From Psychrobacter maritimus (lineage in GTDB: Bacteria > Pseudomonadota > Gammaproteobacteria > Pseudomonadales > Moraxellaceae), in NCBI RefSeq assembly GCF_904846345.1, contig NZ_CAJHAJ010000013.1, forward strand, positions 1 through 52,153: a stretch of 52,153 nucleotides of DNA, in the 5' to 3' direction. A program made the translations under genes and the position numbers. Below the pieces are notes generated by a model, which worked only from the letters and a program-made list of their open reading frames with translations, did no database searches and was not told the DNA's origin. This document shows positions 5,891-15,835 of the stretch, in pieces (position 1 is the stretch's first letter; every line of letters begins with the position of its first letter).

Positions 5891-8800
5891 TTAATGACTA
5901 ATGATTTCCTTTAGATGATAAAGTAAGTCATGTGCTTGCCTTGGCGTTAGGTTATCAGGATTAATCGCACTTAGCTCATCTTGTAAGCTAAACAAATGAT
6001 TTTGTTGTGGAATATTACCTGATTTTTGAGTTCGAGTAGTATCACTGACCCTTATGCTTTCTACTTTACTCTCATAATTTTGCTGCTGTTTATCGTTTAA
6101 CGACTTAGCTAATTCATTTTTATCATCAATGGTTTTTTCGTTTTCCGCTTTTAGGTTGTCTATTAAATAACGTTTGGCATCATTAAGCACCTGAGTTGGG
6201 ATACCAGCCATTTTTGCCACATGGAGTCCAAAGCTGGAGCTTGCCGCGCCATCTTTGATTTGATGGAGTAATAGCAACTGACCATCGACTTCACTGGCGG
6301 CGACATGGACGTTGCGGATATTGGCATGATTGCTTGCATTATTTTCTATATTTTTTTCTGTGTTATTTTGCGCCAATTTTGTCAACTCAAAGTAATGGGT
6401 GGCAAATAATGTCAGGCAGCCAATCTCGACCAATCTATTGACGCAAGCATGGGCGATTGCTAAACCATCAGTGGTAGCCGTACCGCGTCCGACTTCATCC
6501 ATCAGCACCAGTGATTTATTGGTCGCTTGATTCAGGATATTAGCGGTTTCAATCATCTCAACCATGAAGGTAGATTTGCCACCTGCTAAGTCATCAGCTG
6601 AGCCAATACGCGTAAAGATACGGTCGATATCACCGATATGAGCGCTTGATGCTGGGACAAAACTACCGCAATGAGCGAGTAGGACAATCAGCGCGGTTTG
6701 CCGCATATAGGTAGATTTGCCGCCCATATTAGGACCGGTAATCATTAACAGTCTTTCAGGATTGGTATGACTGCCTAATGCGCAATCATTGGCAACGAAA
6801 TGGCTGCTATGTTTGGTACTGCTTTGATGAATATTATTGCTCGTATGGATTGGATTTAAAGCAGCTTCGACAACGACATGACGACCTGCTTTGATATAAA
6901 TACTAGTTTGGCTATCAATTTTTGCATAACTGTCATTTTTTGAGTCGTTACTCATGACTGGACGTTGCCAATTATAAATTATGGCAAGCTGTGCCCAATT
7001 GCTAAGGACATCTATTTGTGCGATAGCCGCGCTAAGCTGTTGCAGTTCGGCTAAATGGCTACTTAATATGGTCAATAGTTCGTGATATAGCTGCTTTTCG
7101 CGAGTCAACGCTAATGTCTGTGCGCTTAGATATTCGGTCTCGACTTCTTTTAGCTCATCAGTAATAAAGCGCTCGCTGCTTTTCAGCGTTTGCCGCCGGA
7201 TAAAATGCGCCGGTGCATTCTTTGCCTGCATTTTGGGTAATTCAAAATAAAAGCCGCTGACTTTATTAAAGCCGACTTTTAGACTGGGTAATTGACTCTC
7301 CTGACGCGCACGTTCAACCATTTCATCTAAAGTCACTTGGATATTGTCATGCAAATGGCTGAGGCGATCAAACTCTGCATCGTAGCCTGCCGCAAGCATG
7401 CCACCATCACGAATATGCGCTGGTGGCTCTGCAATAATAGCGCGCTCGATTAGCTCGGCCACGGATTGTACGGCAGGTAGTTGGGCAGGTAATTGCTGCA
7501 TCAGCATGGGCAGCAATCCTGCTTGCTCATGGCTAATACCTGCATTTATCAGTAAAGTATTAAGCTGGGCGCTACTAGCAATACCATCAGCCAATTTACG
7601 CAAGTCACGTGGCTTGGCACTCATCAGCCCGATACGGCTACTGATACGCTCAATATCACCGATAGCATTTAAGGTTTCACGCAAACTGCTGACCAATGAA
7701 TGTTTTTCTAAGTTTTCATTAACCTGCTTATTTTCGTCAGAATGATTGTCCGACTGCAAAAGGCTAGTGATTGCATCTAAGCGCAGATTAATACGTGTAT
7801 GCTGACGCAAGGGACGTTTCATTTGCTGCATGAGTAAGCGGCGTCCCATTGGCGTTTGACAATGATTAAGTACCGATATTAATGATGTACCATTGCTGCT
7901 AACGGGGGTAAACAGCTCAAGGTTTTGCTGACTATTGGCATCAATGATTAAATAATCATCATTATATTCAACAACAAGCTGGTTAACTTGTGGCACATGG
8001 CGTTGCTGGGTTTGCCGTGCATAATGAATTAGTGCGGCACAGCTAGATTGGGCAAGTGGCGCGTCACTAATACCAAGCCCATCTAGACGTTGTACGTCAA
8101 ACTGCTGGCAAAGGGTTGCGCTGGCATGCTCACGGTGAAAGTCATTAGCCGCAACTTCGATAATAGGGCAATCAAGATTTTGCCGTAGCCATAGCAGCCA
8201 ATCTTCGCCATTACTACCACTACTGTCAAAACTGTTGCCAAGTGCCTCGCTAATAATACATTCACTCGGCGCAAAGCGTGCCAGCACCGTCAGCATTTGA
8301 GTTTGCAAGCCTTCAATATCATCATGGCTGTTATTCGAGCTGGCGCTAAGCGTTTGCGTCGTTAGGGTTCCAGCCGTTAAATCCATTTGGCTAATGGCTG
8401 CTTGCAAGGGTTGTTTGCTGTTTGATTTAGGAATTTCGATATCAATGGCGACGACAGTCGGTGTGTGATTGGGCGCAATCAGCGCATCGTCGGTAATCGT
8501 TCCTGCAGTCAGGGTTTTAACTACTTCACGGCGCATGATAGTGCCAGCTGCCGATTTACTTTTATCTTTCTTTTGCTTCTCGCCCATTGTCGGTGTATTG
8601 GACGGGCTGCTAGTAACTGACTCGTCAATTTGCTCACAAACGACCACGGTCTGCCCAGCGGCAATGAGCCGTGCCATATAGCTATCAGCCGCATGAAACG
8701 GCACTCCTGCCATCGCAATGGTGTTACCGGCTTTATCCGTACCACGGCGAGTGAGCGTGATATCGAGTATCTGCGCCGCGCGCTTGGCATCATCAAAAAA

Positions 8801-8971
8801 TAACTCATAAAAATCACCCATCCGGTACAGCAGCAGCGCTTGTGGATAGTTGGCTTTCATGGTTAGATATTGCACCATCATCGGCGTATGGTCTGCCAAG
8901 TGATAAACGGCATCACCTATGACTAATGGTTCAGCTAAATGAGGATTTTGAGCGGACGGCTTAACGGTCAT
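5891..8971 (-). CDS. mutS: DNA mismatch repair ATPase MutS
   Basis: Recognises base mismatches and small loops and recruits MutL. Domain order: mismatch-binding domain with GDFYELF (F54, E56 form the Phe-x-Glu reader), connector, lever and clamp, then the ATPase with Walker [10 protein letters not shown] near residue 744, Walker [12 protein letters not shown] near 820 and the HYFEL switch region. The protein is 1026 residues against about 850-880 in most bacteria. The excess comes from low-complexity Ser/Asn/Lys insertions, for example around residues 132-150, 200-215, 715-730 and near 960-1000, as is common in this genus. All catalytic motifs are intact. Divergent from secA, with an IS200/IS605-type element between them. 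Confidence 0.96.
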   Translation of the reverse strand: MTVKPSAQNPHLAEPLVIGDAVYHLADHTPMMVQYLTMKANYPQALLLYRMGDFYELFFDDAKRAAQILDITLTRRGTDKAGNTIAMAGVPFHAADSYMARLIAAGQTVVVCEQIDESVTSSPSNTPTMGEKQKKDKSKSAAGTIMRREVVKTLTAGTITDDALIAPNHTPTVVAIDIEIPKSNSKQPLQAAISQMDLTAGTLTTQTLSASSNNSHDDIEGLQTQMLTVLARFAPSECIISEALGNSFDSSGSNGEDWLLWLRQNLDCPIIEVAANDFHREHASATLCQQFDVQRLDGLGISDAPLAQSSCAALIHYARQTQQRHVPQVNQLVVEYNDDYLIIDANSQQNLELFTPVSSNGTSLISVLNHCQTPMGRRLLMQQMKRPLRQHTRINLRLDAITSLLQSDNHSDENKQVNENLEKHSLVSSLRETLNAIGDIERISSRIGLMSAKPRDLRKLADGIASSAQLNTLLINAGISHEQAGLLPMLMQQLPAQLPAVQSVAELIERAIIAEPPAHIRDGGMLAAGYDAEFDRLSHLHDNIQVTLDEMVERARQESQLPSLKVGFNKVSGFYFELPKMQAKNAPAHFIRRQTLKSSERFITDELKEVETEYLSAQTLALTREKQLYHELLTILSSHLAELQQLSAAIAQIDVLSNWAQLAIIYNWQRPVMSNDSKNDSYAKIDSQTSIYIKAGRHVVVEAALNPIHTSNNIHQSSTKHSSHFVANDCALGSHTNPERLLMITGPNMGGKSTYMRQTALIVLLAHCGSFVPASSAHIGDIDRIFTRIGSADDLAGGKSTFMVEMIETANILNQATNKSLVLMDEVGRGTATTDGLAIAHACVNRLVEIGCLTLFATHYFELTKLAQNNTEKNIENNASNHANIRNVHVAASEVDGQLLLLHQIKDGAASSSFGLHVAKMAGIPTQVLNDAKRYLIDNLKAENEKTIDDKNELAKSLNDKQQQNYESKVESIRVSDTTRTQKSGNIPQQNHLFSLQDELSAINPDNLTPRQAHDLLYHLKEIISH

Positions 8972-9140
8972 GCAGGATCTCTTATGATGCTTAAATGGGT
9001 TTACGTGGGGCGAAATGCTGATTTTTATAAGAATAAATAACGGCTGAGGGTTAGTAAATTATCCCGTTAAATGGAGTAGGGAAAAGCTTGAAAGATTAAG
9101 ACTATAAGCGCTATTTTAACATTTTAGCGCAGAAGTCTCC

Positions 9141-9161
9141 CATCTCTTAGGTGGTGAGATG
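9141..9161 (+). repeat. Left-end hairpin of the IS200/IS605-type element
   Basis: CATCTC (9141-9146) pairs with GAGATG (9156-9161) around a nine-base loop. Its sequence resembles the right-end hairpin (both contain CTCTTAGGT / CTCTTTAGGT). Such subterminal hairpins are bound by TnpA. Confidence 0.65.
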
Positions 9162-9234
9162 AATACGTATTTTATTGACTTTGATATTTTACTGGCTTAC
9201 GATCAGTGTAAATTAATTAAGTTTATGTATAGCA

Positions 9235-9633
9235 ATGATATTAGATACTAATGCTCATTCAGTCTTTTTGCTAAACTACCATCTTATCATGGTAACTAAG
9301 TATCGCCGTGAGGTTTTTGATAATGAAATATCTAATGCCGCTAAAGCAATATTTGAACGAATCGGTATGAGCTATAAAATCGAGCTACTAGAATGGAATC
9401 ATGACAAAGACCATGTTCATGTTTTATTCAAAGCCCATCCTAAAACCGAAATCAGTAAATTCATTAATGCGTATAAGTCAGCTAGCTCTCGCTTACTAAA
9501 AAAAGGTTACCCTAGAATTAAAGATAAGCTTTGGGAATCTAAGTTTTGGTCGCAATCGTTTTGCTTAATCACTACAGGCGGCGCGCCACTAGAAGTTATT
9601 AAGCAATATATTATCAATCAAGGGGAGTCATGA
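9235..9633 (+). CDS. tnpA: IS200/IS605-family Y1 transposase TnpA
   Basis: A 132-residue HUH-superfamily single-strand DNA transposase. The metal-binding HUH motif is seen as H60-V61-H62 in KDHVHVLF, and the catalytic tyrosine is Y125 in VIKQYIINQ. The N-terminal NYHLIMVTKYRREVF is characteristic of the family. It cuts and rejoins the hairpin-marked ends as single-stranded circles. The stop overlaps the tnpB start by four bases (ATGA), so the two genes are translationally coupled. Length is within the usual 130-155 range and no frameshift is visible. Confidence 0.92.
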   Translation: MILDTNAHSVFLLNYHLIMVTKYRREVFDNEISNAAKAIFERIGMSYKIELLEWNHDKDHVHVLFKAHPKTEISKFINAYKSASSRLLKKGYPRIKDKLWESKFWSQSFCLITTGGAPLEVIKQYIINQGES

Positions 9634-10781
9634 CTAAGCAAATCCTTAAAGCCTACAGGGTAAGATTATACCCAAATGACGAGCAGCAGATATTCCTTGC
9701 TAAGTCGTTTGGTTGTACGCGCTTTATCTGGAATAAGATGCTTGCTGATAAAATAAGTCATTACCAAGAAACCAATACTGAGCTTAAAAATACACCTGCC
9801 CAATATAAAAAAGAGTTTGAGTGGCTAAAGGAAGTAGACAGCTTGGCACTAGCCAATGTCCAGCAAAACCTAAGAGCTGCTTATAGTAAGTTCTTTAAAG
9901 GCGCGGGCTTTCCTAAATTTAAGAAAAAAGGTCAGCGTGATAGCTATATCACTAACAATCAAAAAGGCACAGTGGCGATCACAGATAGCACTGTTAAACT
10001 GCCTAAGATTGGTCATATCAGCGCTAAATTCCCTGACAAAATAAACGGCTTAATCAAGAGCGCTACGGTTAGTAAAAGCCCATCGGGTAAATACTATGTG
10101 AGCCTCTTAGTCGAAACTATTGTCAGCGAGTTACCAAAAACAGGCTTAAGAATAGGTATTGATTTAGGATTGACAGACTTTATCGTCTTATCGGACGGGT
10201 GTAGGGTTGCTAATCCTAAGTTTTTATCAAGGCTGCAAGGTAAACTTACGCGAGAACAAAAGATTTTAGCCAGACGTAGAGAAGTTGCTCAAGCTCAGCA
10301 ACGTAAGTTGTCAGACAGTCGCAACTATCAAAAACAAAAGGTTAAAGTTGCTAAAGTGTACGAGAAGATAACCAATAGCCGCAAAGATTTCCTACATAAG
10401 CTCTCATACAAAATCATCAAAAACCACGATGTTATTGCTATAGAGGATTTAAACGTCAAAGGTATGGTTAAGAATAAAAAGCTGTCTAAGGCCATCTCAG
10501 ACAGCTCATGGTCAACCTTCACTACCATGCTTGCATACAAGGCAGAATGGTACGGTAAAACGCTTGTCAAGATAGACCGATGGTATCCATCCTCTAAAAC
10601 TTGCTCAGGGTGTGGTCATTTACTGACTAAAGCTGAATTACCGTTGTCAGTGCGATCATGGGATTGCCCTAGTTGTTTGCAAAAAAATAATAGGGACATC
10701 AACGCCAGCATCAATATCTTAAATCAAGGATTGATGCTGGCTGAACAATCAAAAACCGTCGGTGCGGCGGGGTTAGCTTAG
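9630..10781 (+). CDS. tnpB: TnpB RNA-guided endonuclease of IS200/IS605 element
   Basis: A 383-residue TnpB. TnpB proteins use an omega RNA from the element's right end to cleave DNA at the donor site, favouring element retention; they are the ancestors of Cas12. Seen: N-terminal domain KAYRVRLYPNDEQQ with GCTRFIWN; RuvC aspartate D178 in IGIDLGLTDF; glutamate E272 in IAIEDLNVKGM; the zinc ribbon C325-x2-C328 ... C346-x2-C349; and the last RuvC aspartate D356 in NNRDINASIN. All catalytic residues are present and the frame is complete. The C-terminus is followed by the right-end hairpin, where the guide-bearing RNA should end. Confidence 0.93.
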   Translation: MTKQILKAYRVRLYPNDEQQIFLAKSFGCTRFIWNKMLADKISHYQETNTELKNTPAQYKKEFEWLKEVDSLALANVQQNLRAAYSKFFKGAGFPKFKKKGQRDSYITNNQKGTVAITDSTVKLPKIGHISAKFPDKINGLIKSATVSKSPSGKYYVSLLVETIVSELPKTGLRIGIDLGLTDFIVLSDGCRVANPKFLSRLQGKLTREQKILARRREVAQAQQRKLSDSRNYQKQKVKVAKVYEKITNSRKDFLHKLSYKIIKNHDVIAIEDLNVKGMVKNKKLSKAISDSSWSTFTTMLAYKAEWYGKTLVKIDRWYPSSKTCSGCGHLLTKAELPLSVRSWDCPSCLQKNNRDINASINILNQGLMLAEQSKTVGAAGLA

Positions 10782-10840
10782 CCAATTTACCTAACCGCTG
10801 ATACAAAATATCGTATCAAGTATGGGTATTATCTAAGAAA

Positions 10841-10866
10841 CCCCTACCTCTTTAGGTAGTGGGTAG
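10841..10866 (+). repeat. Right-end hairpin of the IS200/IS605-type element, probable omega RNA 3' region
   Basis: CCCCTACCT (10841-10849) pairs imperfectly with AGGTAGTGGG (10854-10863) around CTTT, with a single-base bulge. It lies 60 bp after tnpB. In characterised elements the omega RNA spans the end of tnpB and this hairpin, and the guide is the flanking host sequence immediately beyond (about 10867 onward). The RNA itself is inferred, not seen. Confidence 0.6.
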
Positions 10867-10947
10867 TTCATCACGTCCTACTAGGTTTTTACGTCGGCAA
10901 ATATCTACTCATTGCCCTTGTATCCATCGGCGTCATAACCATATATA

Positions 10948-11127
10948 ATGACGTCACACTTAATTGGGCGATACTTCATTAGGCGATACTTCATTAGGCG
11001 ACACGTCATTAGTCAGTACTTCATTAAGTGGTACGTTGGTCGGGTGATGACTATGATAGCTATGATGACAAGGCGGCAGCATATGAAGCCTTGGCTAATG
11101 CGCACTAATTATCGAATATTTCCATAG
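10948..11127 (+). CDS. Small basic ORF upstream of secA, candidate leader peptide
   Basis: A 59-codon open frame (ATG 10948, TAG 11125-11127) ends 11 bases before the secA start. The predicted peptide is rich in Arg, Tyr, Phe and Met. Its first half is pentapeptide repeats of the form RRYFI because it runs through the 15-bp DNA repeat at 10963-11037. Its end is [13 protein letters not shown]. No signal peptide and no clear ribosome site are visible. SecM-type arrest peptides precede secA in enterobacteria, so position is suggestive, but no SecM motif is recognised. The repeat substitutions fit another frame better (see findings), so coding is doubtful. Confidence 0.25.
   Translation: MTSHLIGRYFIRRYFIRRHVISQYFIKWYVGRVMTMIAMMTRRQHMKPWLMRTNYRIFP
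10963..11037 (+). repeat. Five tandem 15-bp repeats upstream of secA
   Basis: Consensus ATTAGGCGATACTTC. Units start at 10963, 10978, 10993, 11008 and 11023. The second is consensus, the first differs by one base, the third by two, and the fourth and fifth are more diverged. They lie between the IS right end and secA, so they may affect secA expression. Confidence 0.9.
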
Positions 11128-11138
11128 GTCAAAAAATT

Positions 11139-13913
11139 ATGTTATCAAAGATTATAGGCAGTGTCGTTGGCACGAAAAATGACCGCGAATTAAAGCGCAT
11201 GCGCAAAGTGGTCAGCAAAATCAACGCACACGAGGCTACGATACAAGCCCTGTCTGATGAGCAATTACAACAAAAAACCGAAGAGTTTAAAGCAAGACAC
11301 CAAAAAGGTGAAAGCTTAGATGCATTATTACCAGAAGCGTTTGCGGTCTGCCGCGAAGCATCGCTACGCGTCAATGGCATGCGTCACTATGATGTGCAGC
11401 TAATCGGTGGTATCACCCTGCACGAAGGCAAAATCGCTGAGATGAAAACCGGTGAAGGTAAAACTCTAATGGGTACCTTGGCCATGTATCTCAATGCTAT
11501 CAGTGGCAAAGGCGTCCATCTGGTCACGGTCAACGATTATTTGGCCGCGCGTGATGCGGAATTAAACCGTCCATTATTCAGCTTTTTGGGTATGACGGTT
11601 GGCGTTATTTATTCGCAGCAGCCGCCTCAAGAAAAAATTGACGCTTATCAAGCAGATATCACTTATGGTACCAACAACGAATACGGTTTTGATTATCTGC
11701 GCGATAATATGGTTTTTAGCTTAGCTGAGAAAAAACAGCGTCCGCTAAACTTCTGTATCATTGATGAAATTGACTCTATTTTAATTGATGAAGCACGTAC
11801 GCCATTGATTATCTCGGGTCAAGCCGAAGATTCATCACGCATGTATGCGCTGATTAACACCATTATTCCGGTGCTTATTCGTTCAAAAGACGAAGAAGCC
11901 AATAAGAATAACGAAGAAGAAGATTTCTGGATTGATGAGAAAAACCGTCAAATCGAGATTAGCGAAAAAGGCTATGAGAAAATTGAGCGTTTCTTAATTG
12001 AAGTTGGCGAGCTTGGTGAAAATGAAAGTTTATATAGCCCAAGCCGTTTGCCACTATTGGCGCACGTCCAAGCAGCGATTCGTGCTCACCATGTTTTCGT
12101 TAAAAACGTCCATTACATCGTTGATGATGGCGAAGTGGTTATCGTTGATGAAAACACTGGTCGTACGATGCCCGGTCGCCGTTGGTCAGAAGGTCTGCAT
12201 CAAGCGGTAGAAGCCAAAGAAAATGTTGAAATTCAAGCAGAGAACCAAACGCTTGCAACCACGACATTCCAGAACTACTTCCGTCTCTATGACAAACTGT
12301 CAGGTATGACAGGTACAGCTGATACCGAAGCGGCAGAATTTAAATCCACTTATGATTTAGATGTCATCGTGATTCCAACCCATGAGCCAATTGCGCGTAT
12401 CGATATGGATGACCAGATTTTCTTAACCAAGTTAGGGAAATATAAAGGTATCATCCGCGAGATTAAAGAAATTCAAGCCAAAGGCGCACCAGTATTGGTT
12501 GGTACGGCGACGATTGAAGCCAGTGAAGAGTTGTCTTATTTGCTTGACCAAGAAGGCGTCAAACATAACGTCCTAAACGCCAAGCAACATGAGCGTGAAG
12601 CAGAGATCATCGCACAGGCTGGTAGTCCAAAGGCTGTAACGATTGCGACCAACATGGCTGGTCGTGGTACCGATATTATCCTTGGTGGTAACTGGCAATC
12701 ATTTATCGAAGATATTGATTCGGTTAGTCCAGAAGAGATGGCACGCCTAAAAGCGCAGTGGCAGGTCAAGCATGACCAAGTCGTTGCTGCTGGTGGTCTA
12801 CATATTATCGGCTCTGAGCGTCATGAATCACGCCGTATTGATAACCAGCTGCGTGGTCGTGCCGGTCGTCAAGGTGACCCAGGGATGTCGCGCTTCTTCT
12901 TATCGCTTGAAGATGACTTGATGCGTATCTTTGCCGGTGACCGCGTCGTTAACATGATGCGCGCCATGGGTCTTAAAGAAGATGAAGCCATTGAACATAA
13001 AATGGTCTCAAAATCGATTGAAAATGCCCAAGGTAAAGTAGAAAGCCGCGATTTCGATGCCCGTAAAAACCTATTGAAATACGATGACGTCGCCAATGAG
13101 CAGCGTAAAGTCATCTATAGCCAGCGTGATGATTTACTGGCAGAGCTAGATTTGTTAGAGGCCATCGAAGTCATGCATCATGAAGTTTATAATGCCATGA
13201 TTAACCAGTTTATCCCGCCGGGCTCTATCGATGACCAATGGAATATCGATGGTTTAGAAGACGAGCTTGAGGACGAATTCAAGATTGCCATGCCCATTAA
13301 CGATTGGCTTGATGAAGATCGCCGCCTAGATGAAGAAGGCTTACGTGCCAAAATCATCCAAACGGCATTGGATCGTTATCATAGCCGCCGTGAGCAAATG
13401 GGCGAAAAAGATGCCGCCCAGCTTGAGCGTCACTTTATGCTCCAAAGCCTAGATAAGCATTGGAAAGAGCATTTAACCCAAATGGATCAGCTGCGTAAAG
13501 GTATTCATCTGCGTGGTTATGCACAAAAAAACCCTGAGCAAGAATATAAGCGTGAGTCGTTTGAATTATTCCAAATGATGCTTGGGGCAATTAAATCTGA
13601 GACGGTACAAGATTTATCACGTGTACATATCCCGACCAAAGAAGAGCTTGCAGCATTAGAAGCGCAGCAGCGTGAAAATGCGGCGCAGATGCAAATGCAG
13701 TTTGAGCACAGCGATATCGACAATATGGATAGCGGCGCCGATAGAGCCGCTGCACAAAACCGCAATCTTGCTGGGGCGACCGCAGCAGGCGCTGTGGTGG
13801 GTAGTGGTGGTGCAAATGAGCCAGACCCATACGCTGGTATGAATATCAGCCGTAACGCCCCGTGTCCTTGTGGCTCAGGACTGAAATATAAACAATGTCA
13901 CGGTAAAATCTAA
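11139..13913 (+). CDS. secA: Preprotein translocase ATPase SecA
   Basis: Motor of the general secretion pathway, pushing unfolded preproteins through SecYEG. 924 residues, close to the usual 900. Seen in order: Walker A MKTGEGKT (102-109), Walker B/DEAD region [15 protein letters not shown] (near 207-221), the preprotein cross-linking domain, nucleotide-binding domain 2 with [10 protein letters not shown] and [12 protein letters not shown], and the helical wing. At the C-terminus is the zinc-binding SEC-C motif C909-x-C911...C920-H921, which binds SecB and phospholipid. Start ATG 11139 with a weak AGGTC ribosome site. The upstream spacer carries a mobile element and a tandem repeat; no secM homologue is recognised. 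A strong terminator follows. Confidence 0.98.
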   Translation: MLSKIIGSVVGTKNDRELKRMRKVVSKINAHEATIQALSDEQLQQKTEEFKARHQKGESLDALLPEAFAVCREASLRVNGMRHYDVQLIGGITLHEGKIAEMKTGEGKTLMGTLAMYLNAISGKGVHLVTVNDYLAARDAELNRPLFSFLGMTVGVIYSQQPPQEKIDAYQADITYGTNNEYGFDYLRDNMVFSLAEKKQRPLNFCIIDEIDSILIDEARTPLIISGQAEDSSRMYALINTIIPVLIRSKDEEANKNNEEEDFWIDEKNRQIEISEKGYEKIERFLIEVGELGENESLYSPSRLPLLAHVQAAIRAHHVFVKNVHYIVDDGEVVIVDENTGRTMPGRRWSEGLHQAVEAKENVEIQAENQTLATTTFQNYFRLYDKLSGMTGTADTEAAEFKSTYDLDVIVIPTHEPIARIDMDDQIFLTKLGKYKGIIREIKEIQAKGAPVLVGTATIEASEELSYLLDQEGVKHNVLNAKQHEREAEIIAQAGSPKAVTIATNMAGRGTDIILGGNWQSFIEDIDSVSPEEMARLKAQWQVKHDQVVAAGGLHIIGSERHESRRIDNQLRGRAGRQGDPGMSRFFLSLEDDLMRIFAGDRVVNMMRAMGLKEDEAIEHKMVSKSIENAQGKVESRDFDARKNLLKYDDVANEQRKVIYSQRDDLLAELDLLEAIEVMHHEVYNAMINQFIPPGSIDDQWNIDGLEDELEDEFKIAMPINDWLDEDRRLDEEGLRAKIIQTALDRYHSRREQMGEKDAAQLERHFMLQSLDKHWKEHLTQMDQLRKGIHLRGYAQKNPEQEYKRESFELFQMMLGAIKSETVQDLSRVHIPTKEELAALEAQQRENAAQMQMQFEHSDIDNMDSGADRAAAQNRNLAGATAAGAVVGSGGANEPDPYAGMNISRNAPCPCGSGLKYKQCHGKI

Positions 13914-13945
13914 ACATTGATAATCAACCATTGTTAAGTTATGAT

Positions 13946-13983
13946 AAAAAGTCCCTATCTAAAATAGATAGGGACTTTTTTTA
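13946..13983 (+). terminator. Rho-independent terminator after secA
   Basis: Perfect 15-bp stem, AAAAAGTCCCTATCT (13946-13960) with its complement at 13966-13980, five-base loop, then T-run. Confidence 0.93.
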
Positions 13984-14018
13984 TAGATATAGCCTTAGTA
14001 CTTATATCGAATAATTGG

Positions 14019-14114
14019 TATGAGTATGAGTATGAGTATGAGTATGAGTATGAGTATGAGTATGAGTATGAGTATGAGTATGAGTATGAGTATGAGTATG
14101 AGTATGAGTATGAG
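14019..14114 (+). repeat. Hexanucleotide microsatellite (TATGAG)16
   Basis: Exactly 16 uninterrupted copies (96 bp) between the secA terminator and the next gene, ending 112 bp before the lipoprotein start codon at 14227. Long perfect simple repeats in bacteria are prone to slippage. A hexamer keeps reading frame, so the effect would be on promoter spacing rather than on translation. Read as codons it gives Met-Ser repeats that run into a stop shortly after. Confidence 0.97.
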
Positions 14115-14226
14115 AATTACGATTATAAAAGTATCAGTGTCTTTTTAGCGATTAATTACAAATCCAACATAGGCGTGAATTTACGGGCGCGCTATAGTGT
14201 TTAACATCTTTATTTGGGAGAGTGTG

Positions 14227-14778
14227 ATGAATGTAGAATTATTAAAAAAATTGCGTACCTCTGTTGTCCTAACCAGTTTACTGGCGGGTGCCATGACGCT
14301 TAGCGCTTGTCAACAACAGCAAGAGACAGAGCCAAGTCTAGAAGACAGTATCAGTGAAGAGCAGTCTGTACCCATGTCTGCTGATCCTGCCGAGCCTAGT
14401 GATGTGGTGGTAGATGCGCCTGCCAGCGACGTAGAAGATGATACGATTGCTTCTGTTAATACCGGCGTCAATCAAATAAGTTATTCATGTTCACCTGCGC
14501 TCGCCGTTGAAGCGACGTATAAAGATACTGATAATCAGGTCATTCTTGCAACTGCCCAAGGTACAGCGACTTTAACGAAAACCAACGATGCGACTAACCC
14601 TGAAGTGTTTGAAGCAAAAACTGCCATCGATGGTGGTGAAGGCTTTATACAGTGGCGCGTGGCTCATAAAGAGCGCGAAACAGGTGTGATGCGTACGGCG
14701 GGTGCAGATGCAACCAACGTCAGCACGTATGAGTGTAAGAAAGCCGAAGATGCTGCAACTGTAGAAGACGCAGTATAA
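14227..14778 (+). CDS. Putative lipoprotein of unknown function
   Basis: From ATG 14227, preceded by GGGAGAG at 14216-14222, the product has 183 residues; an upstream in-frame start at 14197 lacks a ribosome site. The N-terminus is a lipoprotein signal: two Lys, a hydrophobic core and lipobox LSAC, with the modified Cys at residue 28. An acidic, low-complexity linker (about residues 32-75) follows, then a compact domain with YSCSPALAVEATYKD and a final TYECKK. The two Cys could form a disulphide. This pattern resembles the MliC/C-type-lysozyme-inhibitor-like fold, but I cannot confirm that. No operon partner: terminators lie on both sides. The (TATGAG)16 tract lies upstream of it. Confidence 0.75.
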   Translation: MNVELLKKLRTSVVLTSLLAGAMTLSACQQQQETEPSLEDSISEEQSVPMSADPAEPSDVVVDAPASDVEDDTIASVNTGVNQISYSCSPALAVEATYKDTDNQVILATAQGTATLTKTNDATNPEVFEAKTAIDGGEGFIQWRVAHKERETGVMRTAGADATNVSTYECKKAEDAATVEDAV

Positions 14779-14831
14779 AAGTAGGTTTATAAAATGAGGT
14801 TTTTTCTGATTAAATTTAGATAAAACCTTAT

Positions 14832-14862
14832 AAAAAAAGCAACGCTGACGTTGCTTTTTTTT
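14832..14862 (+). terminator. Rho-independent terminator after the lipoprotein gene
   Basis: AAAAAAAGCAACG, loop CTGA, CGTTGCTTTTTTTT. The A-run on the other side would also let it serve the leftward DUF2382 gene that ends at 14911. Confidence 0.92.
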
Positions 14863-14910
14863 GGTCTGGCCTTTGAAGTTCTTAGAATAAATGCTCGATT
14901 TTATATAACT

Positions 14911-15660
14911 TTATTCTTTATACGATGTACTATGTTCACGTTCATGGGCTAAAAAACCTTCTTCGGTAACATCTAGCTCTTCATGCTTAACTTCTACTTG
15001 AATGCTGTCGGTATGCGTATGGGTGGTTTTATTAATCTCTACTTCTTGCATCACATGAGTATCTTTGGTAATCGTCGCCACTTGACGCGATAAAATAATC
15101 TCAATCGGCTCAGCGCCCATCTCAATCTGTTTGCCATTGATTGTTACCACGGCTCTGCTATCTAACGATGGCTCCACGTGACGTAATATGTCTTTATCAT
15201 CGTACTTACCTGATAATAAATCCTGACTTTCTGCATCATAATAATCAGTGCGTACAGTAATATATTCTTCTACCAATTCAATAGGTACGTCGATGGTTTT
15301 TGTGCGCGTATGCTTAGTGACCGTTACTTTGCCGACATCCAAGCGTTCCTTGTTAATGACAGGGCGTTCTTCTAATAGTTCTAGATAACCACCGTTTTTC
15401 ATGTCTTCTAGATTATTTGACAGATTGTTTGCTGAATTATTGAATAAACCATCTTGCCCACTGCCTATTAGTGCTTGCTGCTGATTAGACTTAAAAGTAG
15501 GGGAGGAAGTAGATAAGTCAGGTGTAGCTAAATCAGGCGCGGGTAATTTATTCTCACCACTATGGTTGGCTATTCTATCTAAAGAAGAAGCATTCGTTGT
15601 TGCTAAGTGTGCATCTTGCTTAATTGGCTGCTGTTTCATGTCATTGTCGTCGGCGTTCAT
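14911..15660 (-). CDS. DUF2382 (YsnF/AvaK) domain stress protein
   Basis: A soluble protein of 249 residues if started at ATG 15660, which has AAGGA eight bases upstream; an ATG two codons earlier (15666) sits too close to that site. The first ~85 residues are polar and low-complexity. The rest is DUF2382-type: ELLEERPVINKERLDVGKV, repeated valine-rich beta segments, then a second copy-like part with TKDTHVMQEVEINKTT and EELDVTEEGF. The family is associated with general stress responses (YsnF of Bacillus) but its biochemical function is unknown. The neighbour upstream on the same strand carries the same domain, and a terminator separates them, so they are probably separately transcribed paralogues. 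Confidence 0.82.
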   Translation of the reverse strand: MNADDNDMKQQPIKQDAHLATTNASSLDRIANHSGENKLPAPDLATPDLSTSSPTFKSNQQQALIGSGQDGLFNNSANNLSNNLEDMKNGGYLELLEERPVINKERLDVGKVTVTKHTRTKTIDVPIELVEEYITVRTDYYDAESQDLLSGKYDDKDILRHVEPSLDSRAVVTINGKQIEMGAEPIEIILSRQVATITKDTHVMQEVEINKTTHTHTDSIQVEVKHEELDVTEEGFLAHEREHSTSYKE

Positions 15661-15697
15661 GATCATATTCCTTATGGGCAGATATAATAAATAGGTA

Positions 15698-15728
15698 TAA
15701 AAAAAGACCAGAGGCGAGCTCTGGTCTT
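15698..15728 (-). terminator. Rho-independent terminator after the PRC-barrel/DUF2382 gene
   Basis: AAGACCAGAG (15704-15713) pairs with CTCTGGTCTT (15719-15728). The A-run at 15698-15705 becomes the U-tract on the minus strand. It lies between the two DUF2382 genes. Confidence 0.88.
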
Positions 15729-15835
15729 ATCTACTGAGCATAACACTCAGCTGCTAATTACGGTCACATAGTATGCATTCATCTTATGAAGAATTGCTTA
15801 TCAAAGATGGTGGAACTATGCGAAAGAATTGCTTA

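Larger units (their letters stand above)
9135..10872 (+). mobile_element. IS200/IS605-family insertion sequence with tnpA and tnpB
   Basis: Two adjacent genes on the same strand, a Y1 transposase and TnpB, bounded by imperfect palindromes typical of these single-strand transposons: a left hairpin at 9141-9161 and a right hairpin at 10841-10866. There are no inverted terminal repeats or target duplications, as expected. Exact ends cannot be set by eye; the boundaries given are approximate. The element occupies the mutS-secA divergent spacer. Both genes look intact, so it may be active. Confidence 0.8.

Noticed and set aside
9108..9130. Inverted repeat GCGCTA/TAGCGC just left of the IS200/IS605-type element
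   Set aside because: Short stem with a long loop and no T-run; could be part of the mutS promoter region or chance, so not called a terminator or element end.
10857..10982. Open frame with a hydrophobic stretch (GKYLLIALVSIGVITIY) between the IS right end and secA
   Set aside because: It has no start codon in frame, begins at the IS end and runs through the tandem repeat; at most a gene fragment, too little to annotate.
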